In this document: positions 1 to 4,859 of the stretch, in pieces
Numbering within the stretch: position 1 is the stretch's first letter
How the letters are laid out: every line of letters starts with the position of its first letter
DNA from: DASZZV01 sp035544835
Lineage (GTDB): Bacteria > Acidobacteriota > Thermoanaerobaculia > Gp7-AA8
Reading direction: 5' to 3'
Assembly (NCBI GenBank): GCA_035544835.1
Contig: DASZZV010000138.1
Location: forward strand, 1-6,572
Length of the DNA stretch: 6,572 bases
Program-made: the position numbers and the translations under genes
The notes under the pieces: generated by a model
What the model saw: only the letters and a program-made list of their open reading frames with translations
Told to the model about the DNA's origin: nothing
Database searches by the model: none

Positions 1-87
1 TCAGTTTCTTTTCTCAGTGGCAGCGCGCACGCTGTCCGCGGCTCGGGATGACAAACCTGGGAGAGTCGTGCTTTCTTAGCAGCGCAC

Positions 88-834
88 CTACCCGATGTAG
101 GGATCGTGTACGTGCTCCAGCATCGCCATGATCTCCTCCACGCGATCCCTGGTTACGGGATCGGGATCTGAGAAGTTGCGGCGCGTGAGCGCGATGGCGA
201 TGGACTCCTGCTCCGCCTCGAACTGGCGGTAGCGGCTGACCAGGTTGTACTCGAAGCGGTGAAAACTCTCGTCGTCCATGACGTGGAGGTACTCGAGGAT
301 CTCCGGCAGCCCTTCCATCTGTGCCGCGCAATGCTGGACGGTCTCGAAGAGCCGTTCCAGATCGAACGGTTTGGCGACCAGCGCATAGATGTTGCGGCTG
401 GCTACCAGCGACATCAGTTTGCGATCGGCCACCGCCGCCGTGATGACGATGACTCGACTCAACGTGTGAGGCAGCGCTTCGGCCATGCGGTTGATCACAG
501 CCGCTCCGTCGACGCTGGGCATACGGAGATCGAGGAGGATGACGGCGAAATGATGGTTGGAGATCTGCTCGAGGCCTTCCGCTCCGTCGTGGCAAATCTC
601 CGAGGTGTAGCCCCGAGCCTCCACCATCGCTTTGAGCAGATGGCAGATGGCGAGATCGTCGTCGACGATCAGCACCGAAGGCCGCGGGCGTTCAGAGACG
701 GCTTGTTCGTCGGGGTCTCCATACATCCAATCAATCTTACGCGATCGAGATGGATGCGGATCAGCGCTTTCCATGACTGCATCTGGTGCAACACTGTTGC
801 CGATTGCCGCTGCCACGTTGTGAATCAGTGCCAT
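88..834 (-). CDS. Response regulator, receiver domain with uncharacterised C-terminal helical region
   Basis: This is a 248-aa protein with a CheY-like receiver domain at about residues 52-172. The acidic cluster D58-D60 follows the first hydrophobic strand. The phospho-acceptor is D102 in the motif LLDLRMP. The conserved Thr is T132 (VIVITAA), and the conserved Lys is K155 in KPF. It should therefore accept phosphate from a histidine kinase, but none is encoded nearby. The last 75 or so residues look helical and match no output domain I know (no winged helix, HTH, GGDEF or HD-GYP motif). The protein may work by protein-protein contact, or the tail may be a novel effector. The first 50 residues are polar and lack family motifs. 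The ATG at 834 has only a weak upstream GAG, so internal Met21 or Met37 are possible true starts. The gene is divergent from tRNA-Arg. The receiver assignment is firm; the target is unknown. Confidence 0.93.
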   Translation of the reverse strand: MALIHNVAAAIGNSVAPDAVMESADPHPSRSRKIDWMYGDPDEQAVSERPRPSVLIVDDDLAICHLLKAMVEARGYTSEICHDGAEGLEQISNHHFAVILLDLRMPSVDGAAVINRMAEALPHTLSRVIVITAAVADRKLMSLVASRNIYALVAKPFDLERLFETVQHCAAQMEGLPEILEYLHVMDDESFHRFEYNLVSRYRQFEAEQESIAIALTRRNFSDPDPVTRDRVEEIMAMLEHVHDPYIG

Positions 835-921
835 CTAGCTCACATGAATTACTCCGTCGATCCGAAACGGGAAGGAAGAGCCATCTCCCCCGTGCTATCC
901 TTTCGCTCTTTCTTTCGGTCA

Positions 922-998
922 GCGCCCTTAGCTCAGCTGGATAGAGCATCAGACTTCGGATCTGAGGGTCGGGGGTTCGAATCCCTCAGGGCGCACCA
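922..998 (+). tRNA. tRNA-Arg (anticodon TCG), CCA encoded
   Basis: The cloverleaf is complete. The acceptor stem GCGCCCT pairs with AGGGCGC (988-994). The D-arm has GCTC/GAGC, and the anticodon stem TCAGA/TCTGA encloses the loop CTTCGGA, so the anticodon is TCG and decodes CGA. The T-arm is GGGGG-TTCGAAT-CCCTC with one G-U pair. The discriminator A995 is followed by a genomically encoded CCA at 996-998. Translation of the antisense strand gives the familiar artefact peptide RDSNPRPSDPKSDALS, which is not a protein. I found no convincing -35/-10 pair upstream; TATCCT at 896-901 is a possible -10 only. There is no clear terminator. Confidence 0.97.
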
Positions 999-1068
999 TA
1001 TGCCTGCAGAATTCGAGAAGGCAGTAAGCGGAATTGCGCACCTGCATTCCCTCACCCCGAATCGCAGG

Positions 1069-1085
1069 GGCGCCTTGCAGGCGCC
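1069..1085. repeat. GC-rich hairpin downstream of the 59-aa ORF
   Basis: GGCGCC at 1069-1074 and 1080-1085 flank the 5-nt loop TTGCA. The site lies 23 bp past the stop of the minus-strand small ORF and 70 bp past tRNA-Arg, so it could stop either transcript. No T-tract follows on either strand, so it is not a textbook intrinsic terminator. Confidence 0.4.
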
Positions 1086-1107
1086 GACATGCCGAAATGG
1101 TATTGCT

Positions 1108-1287
1108 TCAAGTTCTTTGCGAGTCCAAGGGTGTCGGCGGCCTCTGCGCGTCCTTGTGCGGGGTTTCACTGTTCAGCAATTGTCTGAGCAGGTGAATCAC
1201 CTCCGCCCAGTCTTCGGGGTCGAGCAGATTGTAGGTTCTGTTGAGGGTTACCTCGTCGGTTGTGCAGACTTCGTTGTCGATCGTCAT
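1108..1287 (-). CDS. Small 59-aa hypothetical protein
   Basis: This small ORF reads MTIDNEVCTTDEV... and ends ...TPLDSQRT. It uses ATG at 1287-1285 and stops with TGA at 1110-1108. A strong Shine-Dalgarno (AAAAGGAG, complement of 1293-1300) sits 5 nt upstream of the ATG, which is the main reason to accept it. The peptide is acidic in its first 30 residues. An amphipathic helix-like stretch follows (LLDPEDWAEVIHLLRQLLN, residues 21-39), and the tail is polar and Pro-rich. There is no signal peptide and no membrane segment. I recognise no family. It is divergent from the 102-aa membrane protein that starts at 1525, and the two share a control region with a palindrome. A TATACA box (complement of 1353-1358) could be its -10, but no good -35 accompanies it. 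It could be a small regulatory or adaptor protein, but nothing in the sequence proves this. Confidence 0.6.
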   Translation of the reverse strand: MTIDNEVCTTDEVTLNRTYNLLDPEDWAEVIHLLRQLLNSETPHKDAQRPPTPLDSQRT

Positions 1288-1292
1288 TCGCT

Positions 1293-1300
1293 CTCCTTTT
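1293..1300 (-). promoter_or_regulatory. Ribosome binding site of the 59-aa small ORF
   Basis: Read on the minus strand this is AAAAGGAG, followed by AGCGA and the ATG at 1287. It is close to a full anti-Shine-Dalgarno complement at ideal spacing, and it supports the reality and start of this short gene. Confidence 0.65.
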
Positions 1301-1397
1301 CTGGAGAGCCTGAAGATTCACGATGGCTGCCGCGGCCCGATCGTCCGCAAGGTGTATACGTGGCTAAGAGTTACACGACATCCGACGTAAAGGCCGA

Positions 1398-1413
1398 GTC
1401 AAGATTTCTTGAC
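1398..1413. promoter_or_regulatory. Perfect 16-bp palindrome, operator-like, in a divergent intergenic region
   Basis: GTCAAGA-TT-TCTTGAC is a perfect inverted repeat with 7-bp arms and a 2-bp centre. It sits between the divergent small genes that start at 1287 and 1525. The right arm forms part of TTGACG (1409-1414), a 5/6 match to a -35 box reading toward the 102-aa gene. The segment 17 bp on (1432-1437, GTGATT) is a poor -10. A dimeric regulator bound here could control one or both genes. GACGTA occurs both just upstream (1384-1389) and at the right edge of the palindrome (1411-1416). I cannot assign it to a known regulator family. Confidence 0.45.
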
Positions 1414-1433
1414 GTATCCCCCGGGAGCACCGT

Positions 1434-1454
1434 GATTTTGCGCTTCCGCAAATC
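1434..1454 (+). other. Leader hairpin upstream of the 102-aa gene
   Basis: GATTTTGCG (1434-1442) pairs with CGCAAATC (1447-1454) around a CTTC loop: six pairs, one bulged T, then two more pairs. It lies about 70 nt upstream of the ATG at 1525. It may be a transcript 5'-end structure or chance. Confidence 0.25.
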
Positions 1455-1524
1455 AGCATGCGACTTGCAGCAGTTCGGCTGTCAACCTTTTTCAACTCAA
1501 CCGCAACCGACCAAGGAGTTCACA

Positions 1525-1833
1525 ATGGATCAGCAGCAGCCGATATCTCCCTTACAGGAGCCCGCGTCGCAAACTAACACCACCGGTCAGCATTCGATCC
1601 TCGGAGACCTGCTCAAGACTCTGGGCGTAGGTCAACCGCACATCGACGCCGTCCACCAATCTGCCAGCGGCGCTGATGTAAACAAGCAGCTCGATCACGT
1701 TCACGCCTATGTCACCGAGGCGATTGCGCACGCCCGCGAACAGGCCCAGAAGAATCCCGGGGCCGTCCTGGGAGGTCTCTCCGCGCTCGTAATTGCCGCG
1801 GGCCTCTTGAAAGGCGGCATGAACAGGCGATAG
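1525..1833 (+). CDS. Small protein with C-terminal membrane segment (102 aa)
   Basis: The reading frame stays open far upstream, but the start is set by ATG 1525 with the Shine-Dalgarno AAGGAG (1513-1518) 6 nt before it. The N-terminal 25 or so residues are Gln/Ser/Thr/Pro rich and probably disordered. Residues 26-75 look amphipathic-helical, including LGDLLKTLG and HVHAYVTEAIAHAREQAQ. Residues 79-95 form a hydrophobic Gly/Ala/Leu-rich segment (GAVLGGLSALVIAAGLL), followed by the positively charged end NRR, consistent with a C-terminal membrane anchor facing the cytoplasm. The order of helix, KNPG turn, hydrophobic Gly-rich helix and short basic tail recalls the DUF883/ElaB class of inner-membrane stress proteins. 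The resemblance is one of architecture, not demonstrated homology. It is a single gene, divergent from the 59-aa ORF and followed by a strong hairpin. Confidence 0.82.
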   Translation: MDQQQPISPLQEPASQTNTTGQHSILGDLLKTLGVGQPHIDAVHQSASGADVNKQLDHVHAYVTEAIAHAREQAQKNPGAVLGGLSALVIAAGLLKGGMNRR

Positions 1834-1853
1834 ATGGAATGCAGAATGGCGAA

Positions 1854-1883
1854 GGCGGGATGCAGGATTCGCTGCATTCTGCC
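1854..1883 (+). terminator. Strong RNA hairpin after the 102-aa gene, possible terminator
   Basis: GGCGGGATGCAG (1854-1865) pairs with CTGCATTCTGCC (1872-1883) around the loop GATTCG, giving a 12-bp stem with two G-T positions. These are G-U pairs in a plus-strand transcript but would be A-C mismatches in a minus-strand one, so the structure favours plus-strand RNA. It starts 20 nt after the stop codon at 1833. No T-run follows, so it may act as a 3'-end stabiliser or a factor-assisted terminator. A second, competing pairing exists between GAATGCAG (1837-1844) and CTGCATTC (1872-1879). Confidence 0.5.
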
Positions 1884-1970
1884 ATCCTCCGTTCACCAGA
1901 AGTTTGCACCACACTGAAATTCAGGAAACCCTCCTCTCGTTGCCCAGCCAGTCGTCCAATAAATGTCTTC

Positions 1971-1975
1971 TGAGG
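1971..1975 (+). promoter_or_regulatory. Ribosome binding site supporting the GTG 1982 start of the PilZ gene
   Basis: TGAGG is followed by 6 nt and then GTG 1982. The alternative upstream TTG at 1904 has only AGAAG directly against it, and TTG 1940 has AGGAAA too far away. This favours the shorter protein. Confidence 0.5.
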
Positions 1976-1981
1976 CTCAAC

Positions 1982-2380
1982 GTGTCCCATGTCGAGAAGC
2001 GCCGGGTGCAACGCGTAATACCCGACTATCCCATCCCGGCTTCCCTTGCAGGCTTGCCTGTTTCGATCGTCGACCTCAGCACGGTCGGTGTGCGAATCGA
2101 GCATGATTTCCCGATGACTGGCGGCAAGGTCGTTCGCCTCAATTTCGCTTACCTCGCAGAGAAATTCTCGCTTCAGGCCGAGGTGATCCGCTGCAAGCTT
2201 CATAGAAGCGCGGCCGGCGATGGCAAGGTGGCCTACAACTCCGGTCTTCGCTTTTCCGATGCTCAGGAACCGTCGCGCGAAACACTGCGCCGGCTGGTGG
2301 CCGCGCTTCTGCTCAGGACACTCGAGAGGTCTGAGGTCAGCGAGCTCTCAGAGGCCAGATATCTGATGTCCGGCAAGTGA
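1982..2380 (+). CDS. PilZ domain protein, probable c-di-GMP receptor
   Basis: From GTG 1982 this is a 132-aa single PilZ domain. The N-terminal c-di-GMP motif RxxxR is at R7-R11 (RRVQR) and the second motif DxSxxG is D31-S33-G36 (DLSTVG). A strand typical of the family's end, SGLRF, lies at 88-92. Both binding motifs are intact, so it probably binds c-di-GMP and passes the signal to an unknown partner such as motility, polysaccharide export or secretion machinery. The frame is open from TTG 1904 (158 aa), but that start has no spaced Shine-Dalgarno. GTG 1982 is preceded by TGAGG at 1971-1975 with good spacing, and the RxxxR motif then sits near the N-terminus as is usual. A longer form from 1904 cannot be excluded. 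The gene converges on fabG. Confidence 0.9.
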   Translation: MSHVEKRRVQRVIPDYPIPASLAGLPVSIVDLSTVGVRIEHDFPMTGGKVVRLNFAYLAEKFSLQAEVIRCKLHRSAAGDGKVAYNSGLRFSDAQEPSRETLRRLVAALLLRTLERSEVSELSEARYLMSGK

Positions 2381-2405
2381 CGCTGTAGGACGGTAGCTTG
2401 TTAGT

Positions 2406-2459
2406 TAGCTAGAAGCTAGAAGCTAGAAGCTAGAAGCTAGAAGCTAGAAGCTAGAAGCC
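2406..2459. repeat. Heptanucleotide tandem repeat (AGAAGCT)n
   Basis: Six perfect AGAAGCT units run from 2411 to 2452. A seventh unit with one change (AGAAGCC, 2453-2459) follows, and a partial unit (TAGCT) precedes them. The array fills most of the 106-bp gap between the convergent PilZ and fabG genes. Each unit contains the self-complementary AGCT, so a transcript could fold in many registers. Seven-bp arrays outside genes do not threaten a reading frame, and copy number is likely to vary between strains by slippage. I see no T-tract terminator here. Confidence 0.95.
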
Positions 2460-2486
2460 AAGTGCCCTCTCCTGATTGAGTCTGCT

Positions 2487-3230
2487 TCATACGTACATCC
2501 CGCCGCTCACGTTCATCACCGTTCCCGTGATGTAACTGGCCTGTTCGGAGGCCAGGAAAACAGTTGCGAAGGCGACATCATCCACCGTGCCCAGGCGCTT
2601 CATGGCAATCTTCGATTCGAGGCCTTCTTTCGCCTCGGCGGTCATCGCGCCGGTCATGGCCGTCTCGATGAAACCGGGTGCGATGGCATTCACGGTGACG
2701 TTGCGCGATCCGATCTCCAGCGCCAGCGCTTTTGTGAATCCGATGATGCCCGCTTTCGAGGCCGCGTAGTTGACCTGCCCCGGGTTTCCCATCAGACCAA
2801 CCACCGAAGAGATGTTGATGATGCGTCCCCACCTGGTGCGGATCATCTTCTTCACCACTTCCTGAGTGATGGCGAACATGGCGTCGAGATTGGTCGTGAG
2901 GACCGTATCCCACGCTTCCTGTTTCATGCGGATGAAGAGGTCATCCTGCGTGACGCCGGCGTTGTTGACGAGGATGTCGATGCGCTCGTGCCGCGCGATG
3001 AGCTCTTTCACTTTCTCGCGGACGTCCGGTCCGGCGATGTCCAGCGCGATGCCGGCGGCCTTCCCACCGTCCGACTGGATCGAGTCGGCAATGGTCTTGA
3101 CCTGATCTTCGTTGCGCGCCGCGCAAAGAACCATGGCACCCGTCGCCGCCAGCCTCCGCGCTACACCTTCACCAATTCCGCGCGACGCGCCGGTTACGAG
3201 CGCGATCCGGCCAGTGAGATCAATGTTCAT
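2487..3230 (-). CDS. fabG: 3-oxoacyl-[acyl-carrier-protein] reductase FabG
   Basis: This 247-aa classical short-chain dehydrogenase catalyses the NADPH-dependent reduction of 3-ketoacyl-ACP to 3-hydroxyacyl-ACP in type II fatty acid synthesis. The cofactor-binding motif TGASRGIG is at 13-20 and NNAG at 89-92. The catalytic tetrad is N114, S142, Y155 and K159 (YAASK). R133 and R176 line up, at a constant offset of four, with the E. coli FabG arginines R129 and R172 that dock ACP. This favours true FabG over a generic dehydrogenase. The end of the protein (ITGTVMNVSGGMYV) is typical of FabG. The ATG at 3230 has AGGA 6 nt upstream. fabD lies upstream on the same strand but 435 bp away, with repeats between, so fabG may have its own promoter in the AT-rich stretch around 3240-3262. 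Confidence 0.96.
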   Translation of the reverse strand: MNIDLTGRIALVTGASRGIGEGVARRLAATGAMVLCAARNEDQVKTIADSIQSDGGKAAGIALDIAGPDVREKVKELIARHERIDILVNNAGVTQDDLFIRMKQEAWDTVLTTNLDAMFAITQEVVKKMIRTRWGRIINISSVVGLMGNPGQVNYAASKAGIIGFTKALALEIGSRNVTVNAIAPGFIETAMTGAMTAEAKEGLESKIAMKRLGTVDDVAFATVFLASEQASYITGTVMNVSGGMYV

Positions 3231-3262
3231 AGGAAGTCCTTTTCAAATTAACAACTTAAAAT
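3231..3262 (-). promoter_or_regulatory. AT-rich leader of fabG with ribosome binding site
   Basis: On the minus strand this segment ends AAAAGGACTTCCT before the ATG, giving AGGA with 6-nt spacing. The rest is AT-rich (TTTTAAGTTGTTAATTTGAA), in contrast to the GC-rich repeats beyond it. That suggests a promoter or 5' leader, but I could not fit a convincing -35/-10 pair. Confidence 0.35.
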
Positions 3263-3326
3263 GGCGCCGATCGGATTTCTACATTCTGCATCTTCACCGC
3301 GTGCGGACACATAGGCTGGATCTGTT

Positions 3327-3435
3327 GCCCGCCTTCGCGGGCTGTTGGAGAAAGAAAGCACGGAGAACTGGCGCGATCGCAACACACCGGGCTTACGCCC
3401 GGTGCTACAGATCTTTCGCGAGCCTTCGCGCGCTG
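3327..3435 (-). repeat. Three-hairpin palindromic element, copy A (inverted relative to copy B)
   Basis: Three modules occur in order. The first is the hairpin GCCCGC-CTTC-GCGGGC (3327-3342). The second is the perfect 8-bp-stem palindrome CACCGGGC-TTAC-GCCCGGTG followed by CTACAG (3385-3410). The third is CCTTCGCGCGCTG (3423-3435), which is part of an imperfect hairpin. The same modules recur reversed at 3539-3630. Read on the minus strand the core loop is GTAA, a GNRA-type tetraloop, which suggests the structure works as RNA in that orientation. Spurious translations of the two copies look alike (QRAKARxRxVAPGVSPV), which confirms the duplication. The element is intergenic, REP-like and non-coding. 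Confidence 0.85.
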
Positions 3436-3484
3436 CATTCTGGTGGATTCGAAGATAGCCGTACTTCAAATTGATGTTCCCTCA

Positions 3485-3533
3485 TCGCGCAATGGATACT
3501 CACCGGCCCTCTCGCGCAATAGGATTCTCACGT
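3485..3533. repeat. Imperfect direct repeat between the two palindromic elements
   Basis: TCGCGCAATGGATACTCAC (3485-3503) recurs as TCGCGCAATAGGATTCTCAC (3512-3531), offset by about 27 bp, with a few substitutions and one inserted base. It sits in the centre of the inverted pair of elements and is not matched by copy A's flank, so it is a separate duplication. Confidence 0.55.
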
Positions 3534-3538
3534 GCCTT

Positions 3539-3630
3539 CAGCGCGCGAAGGCGCGCGGTAGACCTGTAGCACCGGGCGTAAGCCCGGTGATCTTCGCGAG
3601 AGACCGTCTCCGGAGCCCGCGAAGGCGGGC
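3539..3630 (+). repeat. Three-hairpin palindromic element, copy B (inverted relative to copy A)
   Basis: The order is CAGCGCGCGAAGG (3539-3551), then CTGTAG plus CACCGGGC-GTAA-GCCCGGTG (3564-3589), then GCCCGC-GAAG-GCGGGC (3615-3630). All three are exact reverse complements of copy A modules. The spacer between the first two modules is 12 bp in both copies. The spacer to the outer hairpin differs: 25 bp here, 42 bp in copy A. The 13-bp and 26-bp modules are symmetrical about position 3487. The element ends about 35 bp beyond the 3' end of fabD and is probably transcribed as part of the fabD-fabG region. Confidence 0.85.
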
Positions 3631-3665
3631 GGCAGAGCACCGGCACAGATGTGAATTGCACCGCA

Positions 3666-4610
3666 CTAGCTCGCCGCACCGTGTGCGTACGCTTCGAGCG
3701 AGTCCGCCGAGTTCACGTTCACAAGCTTCGCATCCGGCGCGATTCGCCTGATCAATCCTGTCAGCACCGATCCCGGACCGACCTCGACGAAGGTCTGTAC
3801 GCCCATGGCCATCATCTTCTGGACCGACTCCACCCACCGAACCGGCGAGGCGACCTGCCGGATCAGGGCGTTGCGAACGGCTACCTCCGTCCCGATCGGG
3901 GAGGCGTCGACATTGGAGATCAGTTGCATGTACAGCGGGTGAAATGGAGCCGATTGCAGAACCGGCCGGAGCTTCTCCTCGGCCGGCTTCATGAGGGCGC
4001 AATGGAACGGAGCCGAGACCGGAAGCAGAAGGCTCTTCCGGATCCCGCGTTTCTTCGCGATCTCCATGGCCCGCGTCACTGCGCTCCTGGTCCCGGCAAT
4101 CACGATCTGCCCCGGTGCATTGATGTTGGCTGGCGAGATGACTTCCCCCTCGGCGGCCTCGTTGCAGATCGATTGAATCTCCTCGATGGAGGGACCGATG
4201 ATGGCCGCCATCGCTCCCACGCCGACCGGCACTGCTTCCTGCATGAATTGACCGCGCTTTCGAACGATGGCTGCGGCCGTCGCGGCAGGCAGGCCTCCGG
4301 CGCAGACGATTGCACTGTACTCACCAAGGGAGTGGCCGGCCACGAGATCGGGCTCCGGCGCTGACAACTCCCGCAGAGCGGCCATCATGGCCGACGAGAC
4401 GGCCAGAATTGCCGGCTGCGTATTCTCGGTCAGCTTCAACTGCTCCTCAGGGCCCTCGAAGCAGAGCGTTGAAATCGAGGCGCCTGTAGCCGCGTCAATC
4501 TCTTCGAAAACCCGCCGCGCTGCCGGAAAGCGCTCCGCGACATCACGCCCCATTCCGACCGACTGGCTTCCCTGCCCGGGAAAAACAAATGCAAGGGTGT
4601 GCTCTTTCAC
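3666..4610 (-). CDS. fabD: Malonyl-CoA:ACP transacylase FabD
   Basis: This 314-aa enzyme transfers malonyl from coenzyme A to acyl carrier protein and supplies the extender unit for fatty acid synthesis in the cytoplasm. It begins with the family signature FVFPGQGSQ (8-16). The nucleophile S94 lies in GHSLGE (92-97) and the catalytic H203 in PFH. R119 (RKRGQFMQEA) and Q252 fall at the same +2 offset from the E. coli residues R117 and Q250, so the active site is complete. The length matches the family (about 310 aa). The start is GTG at 4610: only 13 residues precede Q13, so no later start fits. There is no clear Shine-Dalgarno. A TATGAT box (complement of 4620-4625) lies close enough that a leaderless transcript is conceivable. 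The kinase gene is 249 bp upstream and fabG is downstream; fabH and acpP are not adjacent. Confidence 0.96.
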   Translation of the reverse strand: MKEHTLAFVFPGQGSQSVGMGRDVAERFPAARRVFEEIDAATGASISTLCFEGPEEQLKLTENTQPAILAVSSAMMAALRELSAPEPDLVAGHSLGEYSAIVCAGGLPAATAAAIVRKRGQFMQEAVPVGVGAMAAIIGPSIEEIQSICNEAAEGEVISPANINAPGQIVIAGTRSAVTRAMEIAKKRGIRKSLLLPVSAPFHCALMKPAEEKLRPVLQSAPFHPLYMQLISNVDASPIGTEVAVRNALIRQVASPVRWVESVQKMMAMGVQTFVEVGPGSVLTGLIRRIAPDAKLVNVNSADSLEAYAHGAAS

Positions 4611-4670
4611 GAAGCACGAATCATATCCCGGCGCGGCGCCGCCGCGTCGCCTCTGAAGGAAAGAAACAGC

Positions 4671-4813
4671 TTGTCATCCTGAGCGAAGCGAAGGATCTTT
4701 GGTGACCTCACCATGGCGTTCATTGACGACCTCGCAAGTGTCACCAAAGATCCTTCGGTCGCACTCACTTCCTGCTGGTCCCTGGTTTCGCGCGTGCTCC
4801 CTCAGGATGACAA
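4671..4813. repeat. Nested inverted repeat element (TCATCCTGAGCGAAGCGAAGGATCT type)
   Basis: The outer arms TTGTCATCCTGAG (4671-4683) and CTCAGGATGACAA (4801-4813) are perfect 13-bp complements. The inner arms at 4689-4706 (CGAAGGATCTTTGGTGAC) and 4740-4757 are perfect 18-bp complements. The inner loop is 33 bp. The right side carries an extra 43 bp between inner and outer arms (4758-4800) that has no counterpart on the left. I recall sequences with the core TCATCCTGAGCGAAGCGAAGGATC as dispersed intergenic repeats in several soil bacteria, but I could not search for them here. The element occupies the kinase-fabD gap. It carries no ORF of its own that I trust, so it is MITE-like or REP-like at most. 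Confidence 0.88.
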
Positions 4814-4859
4814 ACGTTCCGGAAACCTCGTAGGTACCAAGGCGCTTTCTCGTCAGCCC

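Noticed and set aside
21..34. CAGCG-CGCA-CGCTG hairpin after the response regulator gene
   Set aside because: The stem is only 5 bp and, read on the minus strand, an A-rich rather than T-rich tract follows, so it is not a credible terminator.
14..595. A 193-aa minus-strand frame rich in Arg, Pro and Gly
   Set aside because: It overlaps the response regulator in another frame, has low-complexity composition and shows no domain.
896..901. TATCCT as -10 box of tRNA-Arg
   Set aside because: The spacing to the tRNA is reasonable, but no -35-like hexamer occurs 16-18 bp upstream (AGGAAG region).
933..1169. Minus-strand frame containing LRDSNPRPSDPKSDALSS
   Set aside because: This peptide is the antisense translation of tRNA-Arg, a well-known annotation artefact.
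259..1833. A 524-aa plus-strand open frame
   Set aside because: Its first two thirds run antisense to the response regulator and through tRNA-Arg. Only the last 102 codons, from ATG 1525 with its own ribosome binding site, are a plausible gene.
3385..3589. Possible CRISPR array from repeated palindromes
   Set aside because: There are only two copies and they are inverted, with no regular spacers and no cas genes.
3248..3751. Short frames giving QRAKARGRPVAPGVSPV-like peptides on both strands
   Set aside because: They are translations of the palindromic repeat copies. The similarity between them reflects the inverted DNA repeat, not a protein family.
3651..4364. A 237-aa plus-strand frame
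   Set aside because: It is antisense to fabD and rich in Arg, His and Asp, with no recognisable motif.
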